Source: Actinoplanes philippinensis (lineage in GTDB: Bacteria > Actinomycetota > Actinomycetes > Mycobacteriales > Micromonosporaceae). From it: a DNA stretch of 64,000 nucleotides. Positions 1 to 7,091 of this stretch are shown piece by piece. The notes under the pieces were generated by a model. That model did no database searches, was not told the DNA's origin, and was given only the letters and a program-made list of their open reading frames with translations. The position numbers and the translations under genes were made by a program. Numbering within the stretch: position 1 is the first letter of the stretch; every line of letters starts with the position of its first letter. The stretch lies in contig NZ_FONV01000020.1 of assembly GCF_900113015.1 (NCBI RefSeq), positions 62,001 to 126,000 on the forward strand, written 5' to 3'.

Positions 1-130
1 GGACGTCGCCGCGCTCGACGTGCTGGAGCAGGTGATCTCCGGCGAACCCGACGGCTACCAGGAGCTCTCCATCAACATCGACACCGGCGGCCTGGCCGCA
101 CGCCGCATGATCGCCCGGATGCGCGGGTGA
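1..130 (+). CDS. C-terminal end of a probable Rieske-type oxygenase (partial)
   Basis: Only the last 42 codons are present, in the frame beginning at base 2 and ending with TGA at 128-130. The visible tail ends in ..DTGGLAARRMIARMRG. Vanillate demethylase-like Rieske oxygenase large subunits commonly end with an acidic helix followed by a D-x-G-G-x-x-A-R-R-x-x-x-R pattern, which this resembles. The VanB-type reductase two genes downstream is the usual electron donor for such an oxygenase, so context supports the call. The stop overlaps the next start (GTGA), implying translational coupling. The Rieske and mononuclear iron motifs would lie outside the window, so the identification rests on a short tail and on context. 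Confidence 0.45.
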   Translation, partial: DVAALDVLEQVISGEPDGYQELSINIDTGGLAARRMIARMRG

Positions 131-333
131 CGGCCACGATGCTGCGGGTCACCTGGCTGCCCGGCGACGACCGTCTGCGCGGCCGCTGCCACTGCGGGGC
201 GCAGGCCGAGGCCGACGAGCCGGTCGCCATGTGGGAATGGCTGCTCGCCCACCCCGATCATCCGGCCGGCGGTCCGGTCTCCCTCGATCCCCCGGCCGCA
301 CGGCCTCCGGCACACCTGGTGAGATCGACATGA
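127..333 (+). CDS. small hypothetical protein between oxygenase and reductase genes
   Basis: A 68-residue ORF whose GTG start overlaps the preceding stop (GTGA at 127-130) and whose TGA overlaps the ATG of the reductase gene (ATGA at 330-333). This double overlap argues that it is translated as part of a three-gene operon. It has a CHC motif near residue 22 (RGRCHCGAQAEADEP) and a tryptophan-rich segment, but no recognised domain. The C-terminal third is Pro/Ala-rich and low in complexity. A metal-binding or accessory role for the oxygenase is only inferred from position. Confidence 0.5.
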   Translation: MTATMLRVTWLPGDDRLRGRCHCGAQAEADEPVAMWEWLLAHPDHPAGGPVSLDPPAARPPAHLVRST

Positions 334-1250
334 GGGTACGGATCAGCGCGCTCCTGCCGGTCGCAAGAGGCGTCGTCGCGCTGGACCTGCGCAGCGCGGA
401 CGGCCGTGAGCTGCCCGCCTGGACACCCGGCGCCCACGTCGACGTTCATCTCGCGGCCGGCCTGACCCGGCAGTACTCCCTCTGCGGCGACCCCGGCGAC
501 CGGTCGGTGTGGCGGATCGCGGTGCGCCGGCAGGACACCGGCCGGGGCGGCTCACGGCACGTCCACGAGCGGCTGTCCGTGCAGGATGTTATCGAGGTCG
601 GCGAGCCCCGCAACCACTTCCCGCTCCAGCCGGCGGCCCGTTACGTCTTCCTGGCCGGCGGCATCGGGATCACCCCGATCCTGCCGATGCTCGCCGCCGC
701 GGCGGCCCCGTGGGAGCTGCACTACGCGGGCCGGGACGCCGCGTCCATGCCGTTCCTCGACCGGCTGGCCGGCGACGGCCGGGTGACCCTGTACCCGGAG
801 GACGAGCGCGGCCGCATCGACCTCGATCCGCTGCTCGGCCGCCAGCCGCCCGGGACGCTCGTCTACTGCTGCGGCCCCGAGGGCATGCTGCGCGCCGCCG
901 AGGAGTCCTGCGCCCGCCGGCCGGACGTGTCCCTGCGGGTCGAGCGGTTCACCCCCGCCCCCGCCGCCGGCCCCGTACCGCGGGACGATTTCGAGGTGGA
1001 GCTGGCCGCCACCGGCCGCACCCTGGCCGTCCCCGCCGGCCGGTCGATCCTGGAGGTCGTGGAGGACGCCGGCGTCAGCGTGCTCTCCTCGTGCCGGGAG
1101 GGCACCTGCGGCACCTGCGAGACCACGGTCCTGGCGGGCGCCGTCGACCACCGGGACTCGTTGCTGACGCCCGCCGAACGAGCCGCCGGCGACACCATCC
1201 TCCTGTGCGTCTCCCGAGCCGCCGGCCCCCGCCTGGTGCTGGACCTCTAA
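330..1250 (+). CDS. PDR/VanB-family oxidoreductase (FMN/NAD reductase with 2Fe-2S domain)
   Basis: A 306-residue protein with the order of the phthalate dioxygenase reductase family. A flavin-binding barrel comes first, with the flavin motif RQYSLCG near residue 50. The NAD-binding segment FLAGGIGITPILPML follows near residue 110. A C-terminal plant-type ferredoxin carries SSCREGTCGTCETTVLAG, the C-x4-C-x2-C cluster, with the fourth Cys in ILLCVSRA. It would pass electrons from NAD(P)H through flavin and the iron-sulfur centre to the upstream oxygenase. The ATG at 330 overlaps the preceding stop; an earlier in-frame start would make a longer product but has no better support. Length and motif order are normal for the family. 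The physiological substrate of the system is unknown. Confidence 0.88.
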   Translation: MRVRISALLPVARGVVALDLRSADGRELPAWTPGAHVDVHLAAGLTRQYSLCGDPGDRSVWRIAVRRQDTGRGGSRHVHERLSVQDVIEVGEPRNHFPLQPAARYVFLAGGIGITPILPMLAAAAAPWELHYAGRDAASMPFLDRLAGDGRVTLYPEDERGRIDLDPLLGRQPPGTLVYCCGPEGMLRAAEESCARRPDVSLRVERFTPAPAAGPVPRDDFEVELAATGRTLAVPAGRSILEVVEDAGVSVLSSCREGTCGTCETTVLAGAVDHRDSLLTPAERAAGDTILLCVSRAAGPRLVLDL

Positions 1251-1285
1251 GTTGTCGATCAGGAACGGTGACGAAGGGATCCCGG

Positions 1286-2104
1286 GTGACGGCGTTCGAC
1301 GAGTACGAGCGGGCACAGTGGGCGGGGCGGGCCACGGCGTACCGGAACAGCTATGCCTCGCTCTGCGCCCATCCCGCCGGGGCCCTGCTGGATGCGGCAC
1401 GGGCCGGGACCGGCGACCGGATCCTCGACGTCGGCACCGGACCGGGGACCGTGGCCGCCCTGGCCCACGCCCGTGGCGCGCGGGTCACGGCCGTCGACGC
1501 CGAACCCAGCATGGTCGAGGCGGCGCGCCGGCGGGTGCCCGAGGCCGACGTCCGCGAGGCGCTGCTCCCCCGGCTCCCGTTCACCGACGGCACCTTCGAC
1601 GCGGCGGTGGCGAACTTCGTGCTCAACCACGTCGGCGATCCGCTCGCGGCGGTCCGGGAGCTGCGCCGGGTGGTCCGGCCGGGCGGACGGATCGCGGTGA
1701 CCATCTGGCCGTACCCCCAGCCCCCGGCGCAGCAGTTGTGGACCGCCGTCTTCGACGCCGCCGGTGTCGAACGGCCCGCCGACCTGCCCCGCGTGGCGCC
1801 GGAGCGGGACTTCCCCCGTACCGCAGACGGCCTGACCGGCCTGCTCACCCGGGCCGGCCTCGCCGCCGCCTGCGACACGATCTCGTGGAGCCACCGGACC
1901 GACCCGGAGACCTGGTGGAACGGCCCGGCCGGCGGCATCGGCTCGGCGGGCGCGCTGATGTCCCGGCAGGACCCCGCCACCATCACCCGCATCCGCACCG
2001 AGTACGACCGGCACACCGCCACCTACCGCGGCGCCGACGGCCTGTTGGCGCTCCCGACCGCCGCGCTGCTCGCCCACGCCACCGTCCCCACCCACACCGG
2101 CTAG
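1286..2104 (+). CDS. class I SAM-dependent methyltransferase
   Basis: A 272-residue protein with a typical SAM fold. Motif I is ILDVGTGPGTVAALA near residue 45, followed by the acidic ribose-binding loop VTAVDAEPSM and the post-core motif FDAAVANFVLNHVGDP. The segment LRRVVRPGGRIAVTIW is also typical. It resembles the Methyltransf_11/UbiE-like group acting on small molecules; the acceptor cannot be told from sequence. The GTG at 1286 is preferred because AAGGGA lies six bases upstream; the GTG at 1268 is an in-frame alternative. It starts 35 bases after the reductase stop and may be in the same transcript. Confidence 0.85.
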   Translation: MTAFDEYERAQWAGRATAYRNSYASLCAHPAGALLDAARAGTGDRILDVGTGPGTVAALAHARGARVTAVDAEPSMVEAARRRVPEADVREALLPRLPFTDGTFDAAVANFVLNHVGDPLAAVRELRRVVRPGGRIAVTIWPYPQPPAQQLWTAVFDAAGVERPADLPRVAPERDFPRTADGLTGLLTRAGLAAACDTISWSHRTDPETWWNGPAGGIGSAGALMSRQDPATITRIRTEYDRHTATYRGADGLLALPTAALLAHATVPTHTG

Positions 2105-2150
2105 TCGTGCTGTCGTATCCCCGCCCCTCGAAACAGCGCCGAGCGCAAGC

Positions 2151-2195
2151 CGGCTCGCCCTCCACTTGCTGCCCGCCGCCCGCCGGGGCGAGCCG
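2151..2195. terminator. GC-rich inverted repeat between convergent genes
   Basis: CGGCTCGCCC at 2151-2160 pairs perfectly with GGGCGAGCCG at 2186-2195 across a 25-base loop. It sits exactly between the stop of the methyltransferase gene and the stop of the convergent XRE gene, the position expected of a bidirectional terminator. There is no U-run on either side, which is common in actinomycetes, so the assignment is positional. Confidence 0.5.
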
Positions 2196-2196
2196 C

Positions 2197-2412
2197 TCAG
2201 GCGTCGGGGTACTGGAAGACCGCCTCCAGCGGGACCGCGAAGACCCGGGCGATCCGGAAGGCGACCTCCAGCGACGGCGAGTACTTACCGGCCTCGATGG
2301 CGTTTACCGTCTGGCGGGTGACGCCGACGCGGTCGCCCAGCTCGCCCTGGCTGATGCCGTGCACGGTGCGCAACTCGGTGACGCGATTGGTGACCAGGGT
2401 CGGCCGGCCCAC
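2197..2412 (-). CDS. small XRE-family HTH regulator
   Basis: A 71-residue protein made almost only of an HTH_3 domain: RVTELRTVHGISQGELGDRVGVTRQTVNAIEAGKYSPSLEVAF, then FRIARVFAVPLEAVFQY. It closely resembles the short YozG-like regulators with the QTVNAIExGKYxPSL signature. The GTG start at 2412 lies two bases from the TGA of the upstream membrane-protein gene, so the two genes are translationally coupled. In many Gram-positives this regulator type is paired with a small multi-pass membrane protein of unknown function, exactly as here. It probably autoregulates the pair; no operator is evident. Confidence 0.85.
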   Translation of the reverse strand: MGRPTLVTNRVTELRTVHGISQGELGDRVGVTRQTVNAIEAGKYSPSLEVAFRIARVFAVPLEAVFQYPDA

Positions 2413-2414
2413 GC

Positions 2415-2840
2415 TCAGACCCCGCGCCGATACAGCACGACCTTGGTGACGCCGTCGGCGATCTGGGCGACCACCAGCGCGGCGATCAGCGCCTGGGCGA
2501 TCCAGAAGCCGTCGGCCCGGATGACGGCGAGCCAGATCCCGGCGCACACCCCGGCCGCCAGGATGTAGGCGCCCACCCGGGTGCCGCGCAGGCCGATGAG
2601 CCGGTCGCGCTCGTCATAAGCGTTGGCCTGCCGGTGGAAGACGATCCCCAGGACGATGTGGGTCACCGCCGCCAGGATCGTCACCACCACACTCGCCACG
2701 ACCATCAGCGCCGTGCCGGCGACCTGCCGCCCGGGCGGGGGCGCGTCGGCGACCGGCCCGAGCACCACGGCGAAATAGAAGCCGAAGACGACCAGCAGGA
2801 TCCCGGTCATGGTCAGCGCGCTCTTCTCCGGAAACGCCAC
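2415..2840 (-). CDS. small multi-pass membrane protein paired with the XRE regulator
   Basis: A 141-residue protein with four hydrophobic segments (roughly residues 10-30, 45-68, 88-107 and 113-132). Between segments two and three is the charged loop RQANAYDERDRLIGLRGTRVG, a feature of the DUF2178-like membrane proteins that accompany YozG-type regulators. No catalytic motif is visible. It is first in a two-gene operon; the next gene begins two bases after its stop. Function is unknown. Confidence 0.75.
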   Translation of the reverse strand: MAFPEKSALTMTGILLVVFGFYFAVVLGPVADAPPPGRQVAGTALMVVASVVVTILAAVTHIVLGIVFHRQANAYDERDRLIGLRGTRVGAYILAAGVCAGIWLAVIRADGFWIAQALIAALVVAQIADGVTKVVLYRRGV

Positions 2841-2930
2841 GACGACTCCCCCATCGAGACGGGCCTGAACTCCTTCGAAGCTAGCCCCGCCCGCGCCGAG
2901 GTGTCAAACTTTTTTTACACCAATCGGCGG

Positions 2931-3770
2931 CTACAGGGCCTCCCGCGCGGTCCGCGGGCGACGGCCGAGCAGCTCCCCGAGCAGCGGGTCGACACCGGCG
3001 AAGAACCCCTGCCGCGCGGCCTGGTAGAAACCCAGCAGGAAACCGGTCATGTGCTCGGGCTGACCGGCCGCCAGCTGCGCGGCGACCCAGTCCTTCTCGT
3101 CCATCGGCTGGTACCGGACGGCTCGCCCGGACAGCTCGGAGGCGACCGCGGCGAGCTCCTCGAAGGTCGGGGCGGCGTCCGCGGTCAGGGTGACCGGGCC
3201 GTCGTGGGCGACCGGGGAGGTCAGGATCAGCGCGGCGGCCTCGGCGGCGTCCTCGCGCGCCGTCCAGGAGACCGGGCCGTCCCCGGGCACGGCGATCACC
3301 CCGGTCTCGCGCCACGGGCCGGCGAGCCACTGGAGGCTGTGCGCGTAGAAGCCGTTGCGCAGCGAGGTCCACGCCACCCCGGACGCGGCCAGGAGCTGCT
3401 CGGTCGCGAAGTGGGTCCGGCCCGGGGCGAACGGGTTGCCGCCGGCCGCGGCCTGATGACTGGTGTAGAGGATCCGCTTGACGCCCGCGGCGACCGCCGC
3501 GTCGACAGCGGCACGGTGCAGGCTCACCGCGTCCGCGCCCGGATCGTTGGAGGAGACCAGCAGCAGCTGGTCGGCGCCCGCGAAGGCGTCCGGCAGGGAA
3601 CCGGGATCGGCATAGTCCCCGCGCCGCACCCCGACACCGCGCTGCGCGAATCGCTCGGCCTTCGCGGTGTCCCGCACGGCCACCACGACCTCCGAAGCGG
3701 GCACCCGATCCAGCAGGTGGTCGACGGTGGCGCCGTTGAGGGCGCCGGTCGCACCGGTGACGATAATCAT
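2931..3770 (-). CDS. NmrA-like NAD(P)-binding reductase (SDR superfamily)
   Basis: A 279-residue atypical short-chain dehydrogenase. The N-terminal nucleotide-binding motif is MIIVTGATGALNGATV (GxxGxxG-like), followed by VVVAVRDTAKAERFAQRGVGVRRGDYADPGSL. The catalytic Tyr-x3-Lys of classical SDRs is absent, as in NmrA/HSCARG and quinone oxidoreductase 2-type proteins. The segment ILYTSHQAAAGG and the later LRNGFY motif also fit this group. It is divergent from a TetR gene 85 bases away, and the intergenic repeats suggest that this regulator controls it. The likely role is reduction of a quinone or reactive carbonyl; the substrate is unknown. Confidence 0.85.
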   Translation of the reverse strand: MIIVTGATGALNGATVDHLLDRVPASEVVVAVRDTAKAERFAQRGVGVRRGDYADPGSLPDAFAGADQLLLVSSNDPGADAVSLHRAAVDAAVAAGVKRILYTSHQAAAGGNPFAPGRTHFATEQLLAASGVAWTSLRNGFYAHSLQWLAGPWRETGVIAVPGDGPVSWTAREDAAEAAALILTSPVAHDGPVTLTADAAPTFEELAAVASELSGRAVRYQPMDEKDWVAAQLAAGQPEHMTGFLLGFYQAARQGFFAGVDPLLGELLGRRPRTAREAL

Positions 3771-3784
3771 TGATTCGCCTTCCT

Positions 3785-3849
3785 TGTTATCGGTGGAAAC
3801 ATCTCGACCGTAGCCGCCGTAATCGCCGATAGCAAGTCGGTGTTATCGT
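3785..3849. promoter_or_regulatory. candidate TetR operator cluster with leaderless -10 box
   Basis: The divergent intergenic region has TGTTATCG twice (3785-3792 and 3841-3848). An inverted, one-mismatch copy CGATAGCA at 3827-3834 forms a dyad with the second copy across six bases. The second copy overlaps TATCGT at 3844-3849, a TAnnnT -10 box six bases before the TetR ATG, so binding there would block the regulator's own promoter. The copy at 3785 lies just upstream of the reductase start. The pattern suits autoregulation plus control of the divergent gene; no experiment supports it here. Confidence 0.5.
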
Positions 3850-3855
3850 TGATTC

Positions 3856-4575
3856 ATGAGTGAGGTGGTCAAGAGCCGGACCGACACCCGCACGGCGATC
3901 GTCGAGGCGGCCACGGCACTGCTGCACGAGGGCGGCCCCGGCGCCGTGACGACCCGTGGGGTCGCCGAGCGGGCCGGTGTGCAGGCCCCGGCCATCTACC
4001 GGCTGTTCGGTGACAAGGACGGCCTGCTCGAAGCGGTGGCCGAGCACGTGCTGGCCACCTTCGTCGCGGGCAAGGCGGCGGGCATGGCCGCGGCCACCGC
4101 GTCGGACGTCGACCCGCTCGACGACCTGCGCGCCAGCTGGCACCGGCAGATCGATTTCGGACTCGCCAACCCGGCCGTGTTCCGCCTGCTCAGCGACCCG
4201 GAACGGGTGCGCGGCTCAGCGGCCGCCCGGATGGGCCGGGAGATCCTGGAGACCCGCGTCCACCGCCTGGCGGCCGCCGGCCGGCTCCGGGTTCCCGAGC
4301 CGCACGCCGTGGCCATGATCCAGGCAGCGGGCGCCGGCACCACCCAGATGCTCCTGGCCACCCCGGCGGAGCACCGCGACGCGGGGCTCGGTGACTCCAT
4401 GCTGGACGCCGTCCTGGCCCGCATCCTGACCGACGCCCCGGCCGCCACCCCGGACGGCCCGCGCACCTCGGCCGTGGCCCTCCGCGCCGTCGCCCCGCGA
4501 CTGGAGGCGCTGACGCCGTCCGAGCGCCACCTGCTGATCGAGTGGCTGGACCGGATAACCGAGACCCCGGCATAG
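3856..4575 (+). CDS. TetR/AcrR-family transcriptional regulator
   Basis: A 239-residue protein with an N-terminal TetR HTH: TRTAIVEAATALLHEGGPGAVTTRGVAERAGVQAPAIYRLFGDKDGLLEAV (residues 9-60). The rest is a helical ligand-binding domain of the length typical of the family. The start is the ATG at 3856, with a -10-like TATCGT six bases upstream and no Shine-Dalgarno, so the mRNA is probably leaderless. It is divergent from the NmrA-like reductase gene and probably represses it until a small ligand binds. Confidence 0.88.
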   Translation: MSEVVKSRTDTRTAIVEAATALLHEGGPGAVTTRGVAERAGVQAPAIYRLFGDKDGLLEAVAEHVLATFVAGKAAGMAAATASDVDPLDDLRASWHRQIDFGLANPAVFRLLSDPERVRGSAAARMGREILETRVHRLAAAGRLRVPEPHAVAMIQAAGAGTTQMLLATPAEHRDAGLGDSMLDAVLARILTDAPAATPDGPRTSAVALRAVAPRLEALTPSERHLLIEWLDRITETPA

Positions 4576-4618
4576 CCACCCGGGCGGGCTCCCGCGCCGG
4601 CTGGCACCGGGCGAGTGC

Positions 4619-5734
4619 TCACGGGGTGGTAAGGGCCTCGGCCGGGTTGTGCGGCACGGCCAGGTGGCGGCGGCGGGCAGGCAGGAGCATCGTGGGGTGG
4701 GCGAGGTTCCAGGCGGCGCCGGCGCAGATCAGCTCCTTGACGCGGGCGGCCGGGCGGCCGGTGAGCGCCTTCGGGGTGGCCCGGTCGTCGGCGGTGACGA
4801 CTTGGATGATGCCGTCGCGGCGGCCCAGGCTGATGCACTGGGCGTGGTATCGGATGGTGTTGCGGGGCGGTTCGCCGCCGGTCAGGCGGGCGGCGATCGC
4901 GTCGGCGGCCTGCCATGCCATCGGGGTGCCGCTGGCGCACGACATCCGCAGCGGGCGGCCGCCGGGTCCGGCGGCGAGGGCGGCGTCGCCGACGGCGTAG
5001 ACGTGCGGGTGGGACACCGAACGCATGGTCTCGTCGACGACGATCCGGCCGTCGGTGACGGTGACGCCACTGGCCCCGGCGATCGGGTGCGCGGTGAAAC
5101 CGGTCGCCCACACGGTCAGGTCCGCGGGGAGCCGGGCGCCGTCGGTGTGCTCGTGGACGGTGATGCCGAGACGGGCGGCGGCGCCGTGCAGGTGGGTACG
5201 GGCCCGGTCGCCCAGCCAGTCGCCGAACTCCCCGCGGACGGCGATCCGCACGTCGAGACCGGGACGGGACTCGGCGATCTCGGTGACCGCCTCGATGCCG
5301 GTCAGGCCGCCGCCGACCACCAGGACCGAGGCGCCGTCCGGGAGCGCGCGCAGACGGTCCCGGACCCGCAACGCGCCCTGCTCGCCGGCGATGTGGTGGC
5401 CTTCGGCGGCGGCGGTGCTGCCCAGCGCGTACACCAGGGTGTCGAAGTTGATCTGACGACCGTCCTCGCAGGTGACGGTGTTGTGGCCGGCGTCGACGGC
5501 GACGACGCGCGCCTGTCGCAGGGTGACGCCGGTGCCGGCCAGGATGTCGCGCAGCGGGCGGCGGGCGACGTGCTGGCCGGTGGCGAGCTGGTGCATGCGG
5601 ATCCGCTGCACGAAGTGCGGTTCGGCGTTGACCAGGGTGATCTCGGTGTCGGCGGGGTGCAGGCGGCGGGCCAGGCGGCCGGCGGCGTGCAGGCCGGCGT
5701 ATCCGGCGCCGAGGACGACGATGCGGTGCTTCAT
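4619..5734 (-). CDS. NAD(P)/FAD-dependent oxidoreductase, NDH-2-like
   Basis: A 371-residue flavoprotein with two dinucleotide-binding folds. The FAD motif RIVVLGAGYAGLHAAGRLA is at residues 4-22 and the NAD(P) motif VLVVGGGLTGIEAVTEIA is near residue 147. The second FAD motif HVYAVGDAALA lies near residue 255. This order is that of type II NADH dehydrogenases and related reductases. No C-terminal membrane anchor is obvious. The neighbouring ECF41 sigma factor is transcribed in the same direction upstream, and ECF41 genes are typically linked to an oxidoreductase or similar partner gene that they transcribe, so this is its likely target. An AGGAG Shine-Dalgarno lies seven bases before the ATG and overlaps a perfect inverted repeat. 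Confidence 0.85.
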   Translation of the reverse strand: MKHRIVVLGAGYAGLHAAGRLARRLHPADTEITLVNAEPHFVQRIRMHQLATGQHVARRPLRDILAGTGVTLRQARVVAVDAGHNTVTCEDGRQINFDTLVYALGSTAAAEGHHIAGEQGALRVRDRLRALPDGASVLVVGGGLTGIEAVTEIAESRPGLDVRIAVRGEFGDWLGDRARTHLHGAAARLGITVHEHTDGARLPADLTVWATGFTAHPIAGASGVTVTDGRIVVDETMRSVSHPHVYAVGDAALAAGPGGRPLRMSCASGTPMAWQAADAIAARLTGGEPPRNTIRYHAQCISLGRRDGIIQVVTADDRATPKALTGRPAARVKELICAGAAWNLAHPTMLLPARRRHLAVPHNPAEALTTP

Positions 5735-5742
5735 GACGGGCT

Positions 5743-5782
5743 CCTGTCCGGTGGGCTGCGATCACACCCTGAACCGGACAGG
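5743..5782 (-). promoter_or_regulatory. perfect 10-bp inverted repeat overlapping the flavoprotein ribosome-binding site
   Basis: CCTGTCCGGT (5743-5752) and ACCGGACAGG (5773-5782) are perfect inverted repeats with a 20-base spacer. In the minus-strand transcript the downstream arm runs directly into the Shine-Dalgarno (GGACAGGAG) of the flavoprotein gene. Folding would therefore hide the ribosome-binding site. A protein operator is the alternative. Which applies depends on where transcription starts, and that is not known. Confidence 0.5.
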
Positions 5783-5808
5783 CCCACGATCCCTGACAGT
5801 GAGCTGGG

Positions 5809-6732
5809 TCACTTGGCGTGGGCGGCGGCCCAGGCGCGGGTGATCCGCTCGAGTTTCGACGGGCTGCCCTGGATCTTCAGGGCGGCGATGCCGTCGCCGG
5901 TCACCTCGATGCAGATGACGCCGACGACCTGGTCACCGGCGAGCCCGACGAGCGCCGGTCCGCCGTTGACGACCGCCGGATGCAGGGAGAGGTCGCTCGA
6001 CGGGAGGAACCGGTCGATGGCGCCCGGCCGGAGGATGCCGCGCAGCAGCCGGGCCAGCTGGAGCCCGCCGACGATCGGGGTGGTGCGGGCCGGGACCTCG
6101 CCGCCGCCGTCGGCCACGCCGACCGCGTCGACGGTCAGCAGCCTGACCAGGGGCTCCACCTCGCCGCTGAGGGCCGCCGCGAGGAACTGCTCGGCGATCC
6201 GGCGGGCGGAGGCCACATCGGTCCCGGTACGCGCGCGCCCCGCGGCCATGTGCTGCCGGGCCCGCCGGTGGATCTGCTGACAGTTCGGCTCGGTCAGGTC
6301 GAGGATCCCGGCGATCTCGGCGTGCGGATAGCCGAACGCCTCCCGCAGCACGTAGACCGCCCGCTCGTTCGGGGTGAGCCGCTCCATCAGGGTGAGCACG
6401 GCCATCGACACCGAGTCGCGCTGCTCGGCGGTCTCGGCCGGGCCGAGCATCCGGTCGGAGTCGAGCAGCGGCTCGGGCAGCCACTGGCCCACGTAGGTCT
6501 CCCGCCGGGCCCGCGCCGAGGTCAGCTGGTTGAGACAGACGTTGGTCAGCACCCGGGTCAGCCACGCCTCGGGGGTCTCCACCCGGTCCCGGTCGGTGGC
6601 CTGCCAGCGCAGGAACGTGTCCTGCACGGCGTCCTCGGCGTCACCCGCCGAGCCCAGCATCCGGTAGGCGATCGCTTCGAGACGTGGGCGGGCCCGCTCG
6701 AACACCTCGACGTCCTGAGCGCTGACCACCAT
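5809..6732 (-). CDS. sigJ: ECF41-type RNA polymerase sigma factor (SigJ-like) with C-terminal SnoaL domain
   Basis: A 307-residue protein with sigma region 2 (RPRLEAIAYRMLGSAGDAEDAVQDTFLRW) and region 4 (LMERLTPNERAVYVLREAFGYPHAEIAGIL). The ECF41 linker motif WLPEP lies between them. The C-terminal SnoaL/NTF2-like extension carries the family's DGGG motif (VADGGGEVPA) and an NPDKL-like SPSKL near the end. In this family the extension modulates sigma activity in place of a separate anti-sigma factor. The ATG at 6732 is preceded on the minus strand by TAGATT seven bases away, so the mRNA is probably leaderless. The gene ends 74 bases before the flavoprotein start, consistent with control of that neighbour. 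Confidence 0.88.
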   Translation of the reverse strand: MVVSAQDVEVFERARPRLEAIAYRMLGSAGDAEDAVQDTFLRWQATDRDRVETPEAWLTRVLTNVCLNQLTSARARRETYVGQWLPEPLLDSDRMLGPAETAEQRDSVSMAVLTLMERLTPNERAVYVLREAFGYPHAEIAGILDLTEPNCQQIHRRARQHMAAGRARTGTDVASARRIAEQFLAAALSGEVEPLVRLLTVDAVGVADGGGEVPARTTPIVGGLQLARLLRGILRPGAIDRFLPSSDLSLHPAVVNGGPALVGLAGDQVVGVICIEVTGDGIAALKIQGSPSKLERITRAWAAAHAK

Positions 6733-6739
6733 GCCCGCC

Positions 6740-6806
6740 AATCTATCCCGCCCCGGCCGGATGCCGGCGCAGCAGCACGGCGCTCGAAACAGCGCCGGCA
6801 TCCGGC
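6740..6806 (-). promoter_or_regulatory. sigJ-like promoter: -10 box plus 15-bp perfect inverted repeat
   Basis: On the minus strand TAGATT (6745-6740) lies seven bases before the sigma-factor ATG and fits a leaderless -10 box. GCCGGATGCCGGCGC (6756-6770) and GCGCCGGCATCCGGC (6792-6806) form a perfect 15-bp inverted repeat with a 21-base spacer. The proximal arm covers the predicted -35 position (about 6763-6768). It therefore looks like an operator dyad rather than a terminator; no U-run follows it. Confidence 0.45.
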
Positions 6807-7091
6807 GGCCGAGGCGGGCGTTGCGGCCCGGACGCCGGCGCCTGCGGGAGGGCCCGCCCGCCGCGACTCCCGGGCAACGTACGCACAGTCCGTCACCGAC
6901 CGGCAGCTCAGCGCCATGCTCGGCGGCGGGCGACCGGGCTCTCGGCACGATCACGACCCCGCAGCCCACGGAGACAGATCACCGGTACGGACCGATAGCC
7001 AGTCCGGCAATCCGGAAGGTACGGTACAGACCTCGTAGTCGGTGATCTTCCTCCGTTCCGATACGACACGAGGCTGATTGGGGAGCAATCG
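6807..7091. other. 285-bp intergenic region upstream of the conservon
   Basis: No convincing ORF lies here on either strand; the open frames are GC-rich shadows with no codon pattern or ribosome-binding site. The last 15 bases hold a Shine-Dalgarno (GGGGAG) six bases before the ATG at 7092. The stretch from about 6960 to 7090 is noticeably less GC-rich than its surroundings and probably carries the conservon promoter. I could not identify a confident -35/-10 pair. Confidence 0.5.

Noticed and set aside
509..1400. Long open frames overlapping the VanB-type reductase on both strands
   Set aside because: Arg/Pro/Gly-rich shadow translations typical of high-GC DNA; the reductase frame has clear flavin and iron-sulfur motifs.
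2128..2142. CTCGAAACAGCGCCG shared with 6784-6798
   Set aside because: A 15-base match in two intergenic gaps is suggestive, but no further copies were noticed and the contexts differ; probably chance in GC-rich DNA.
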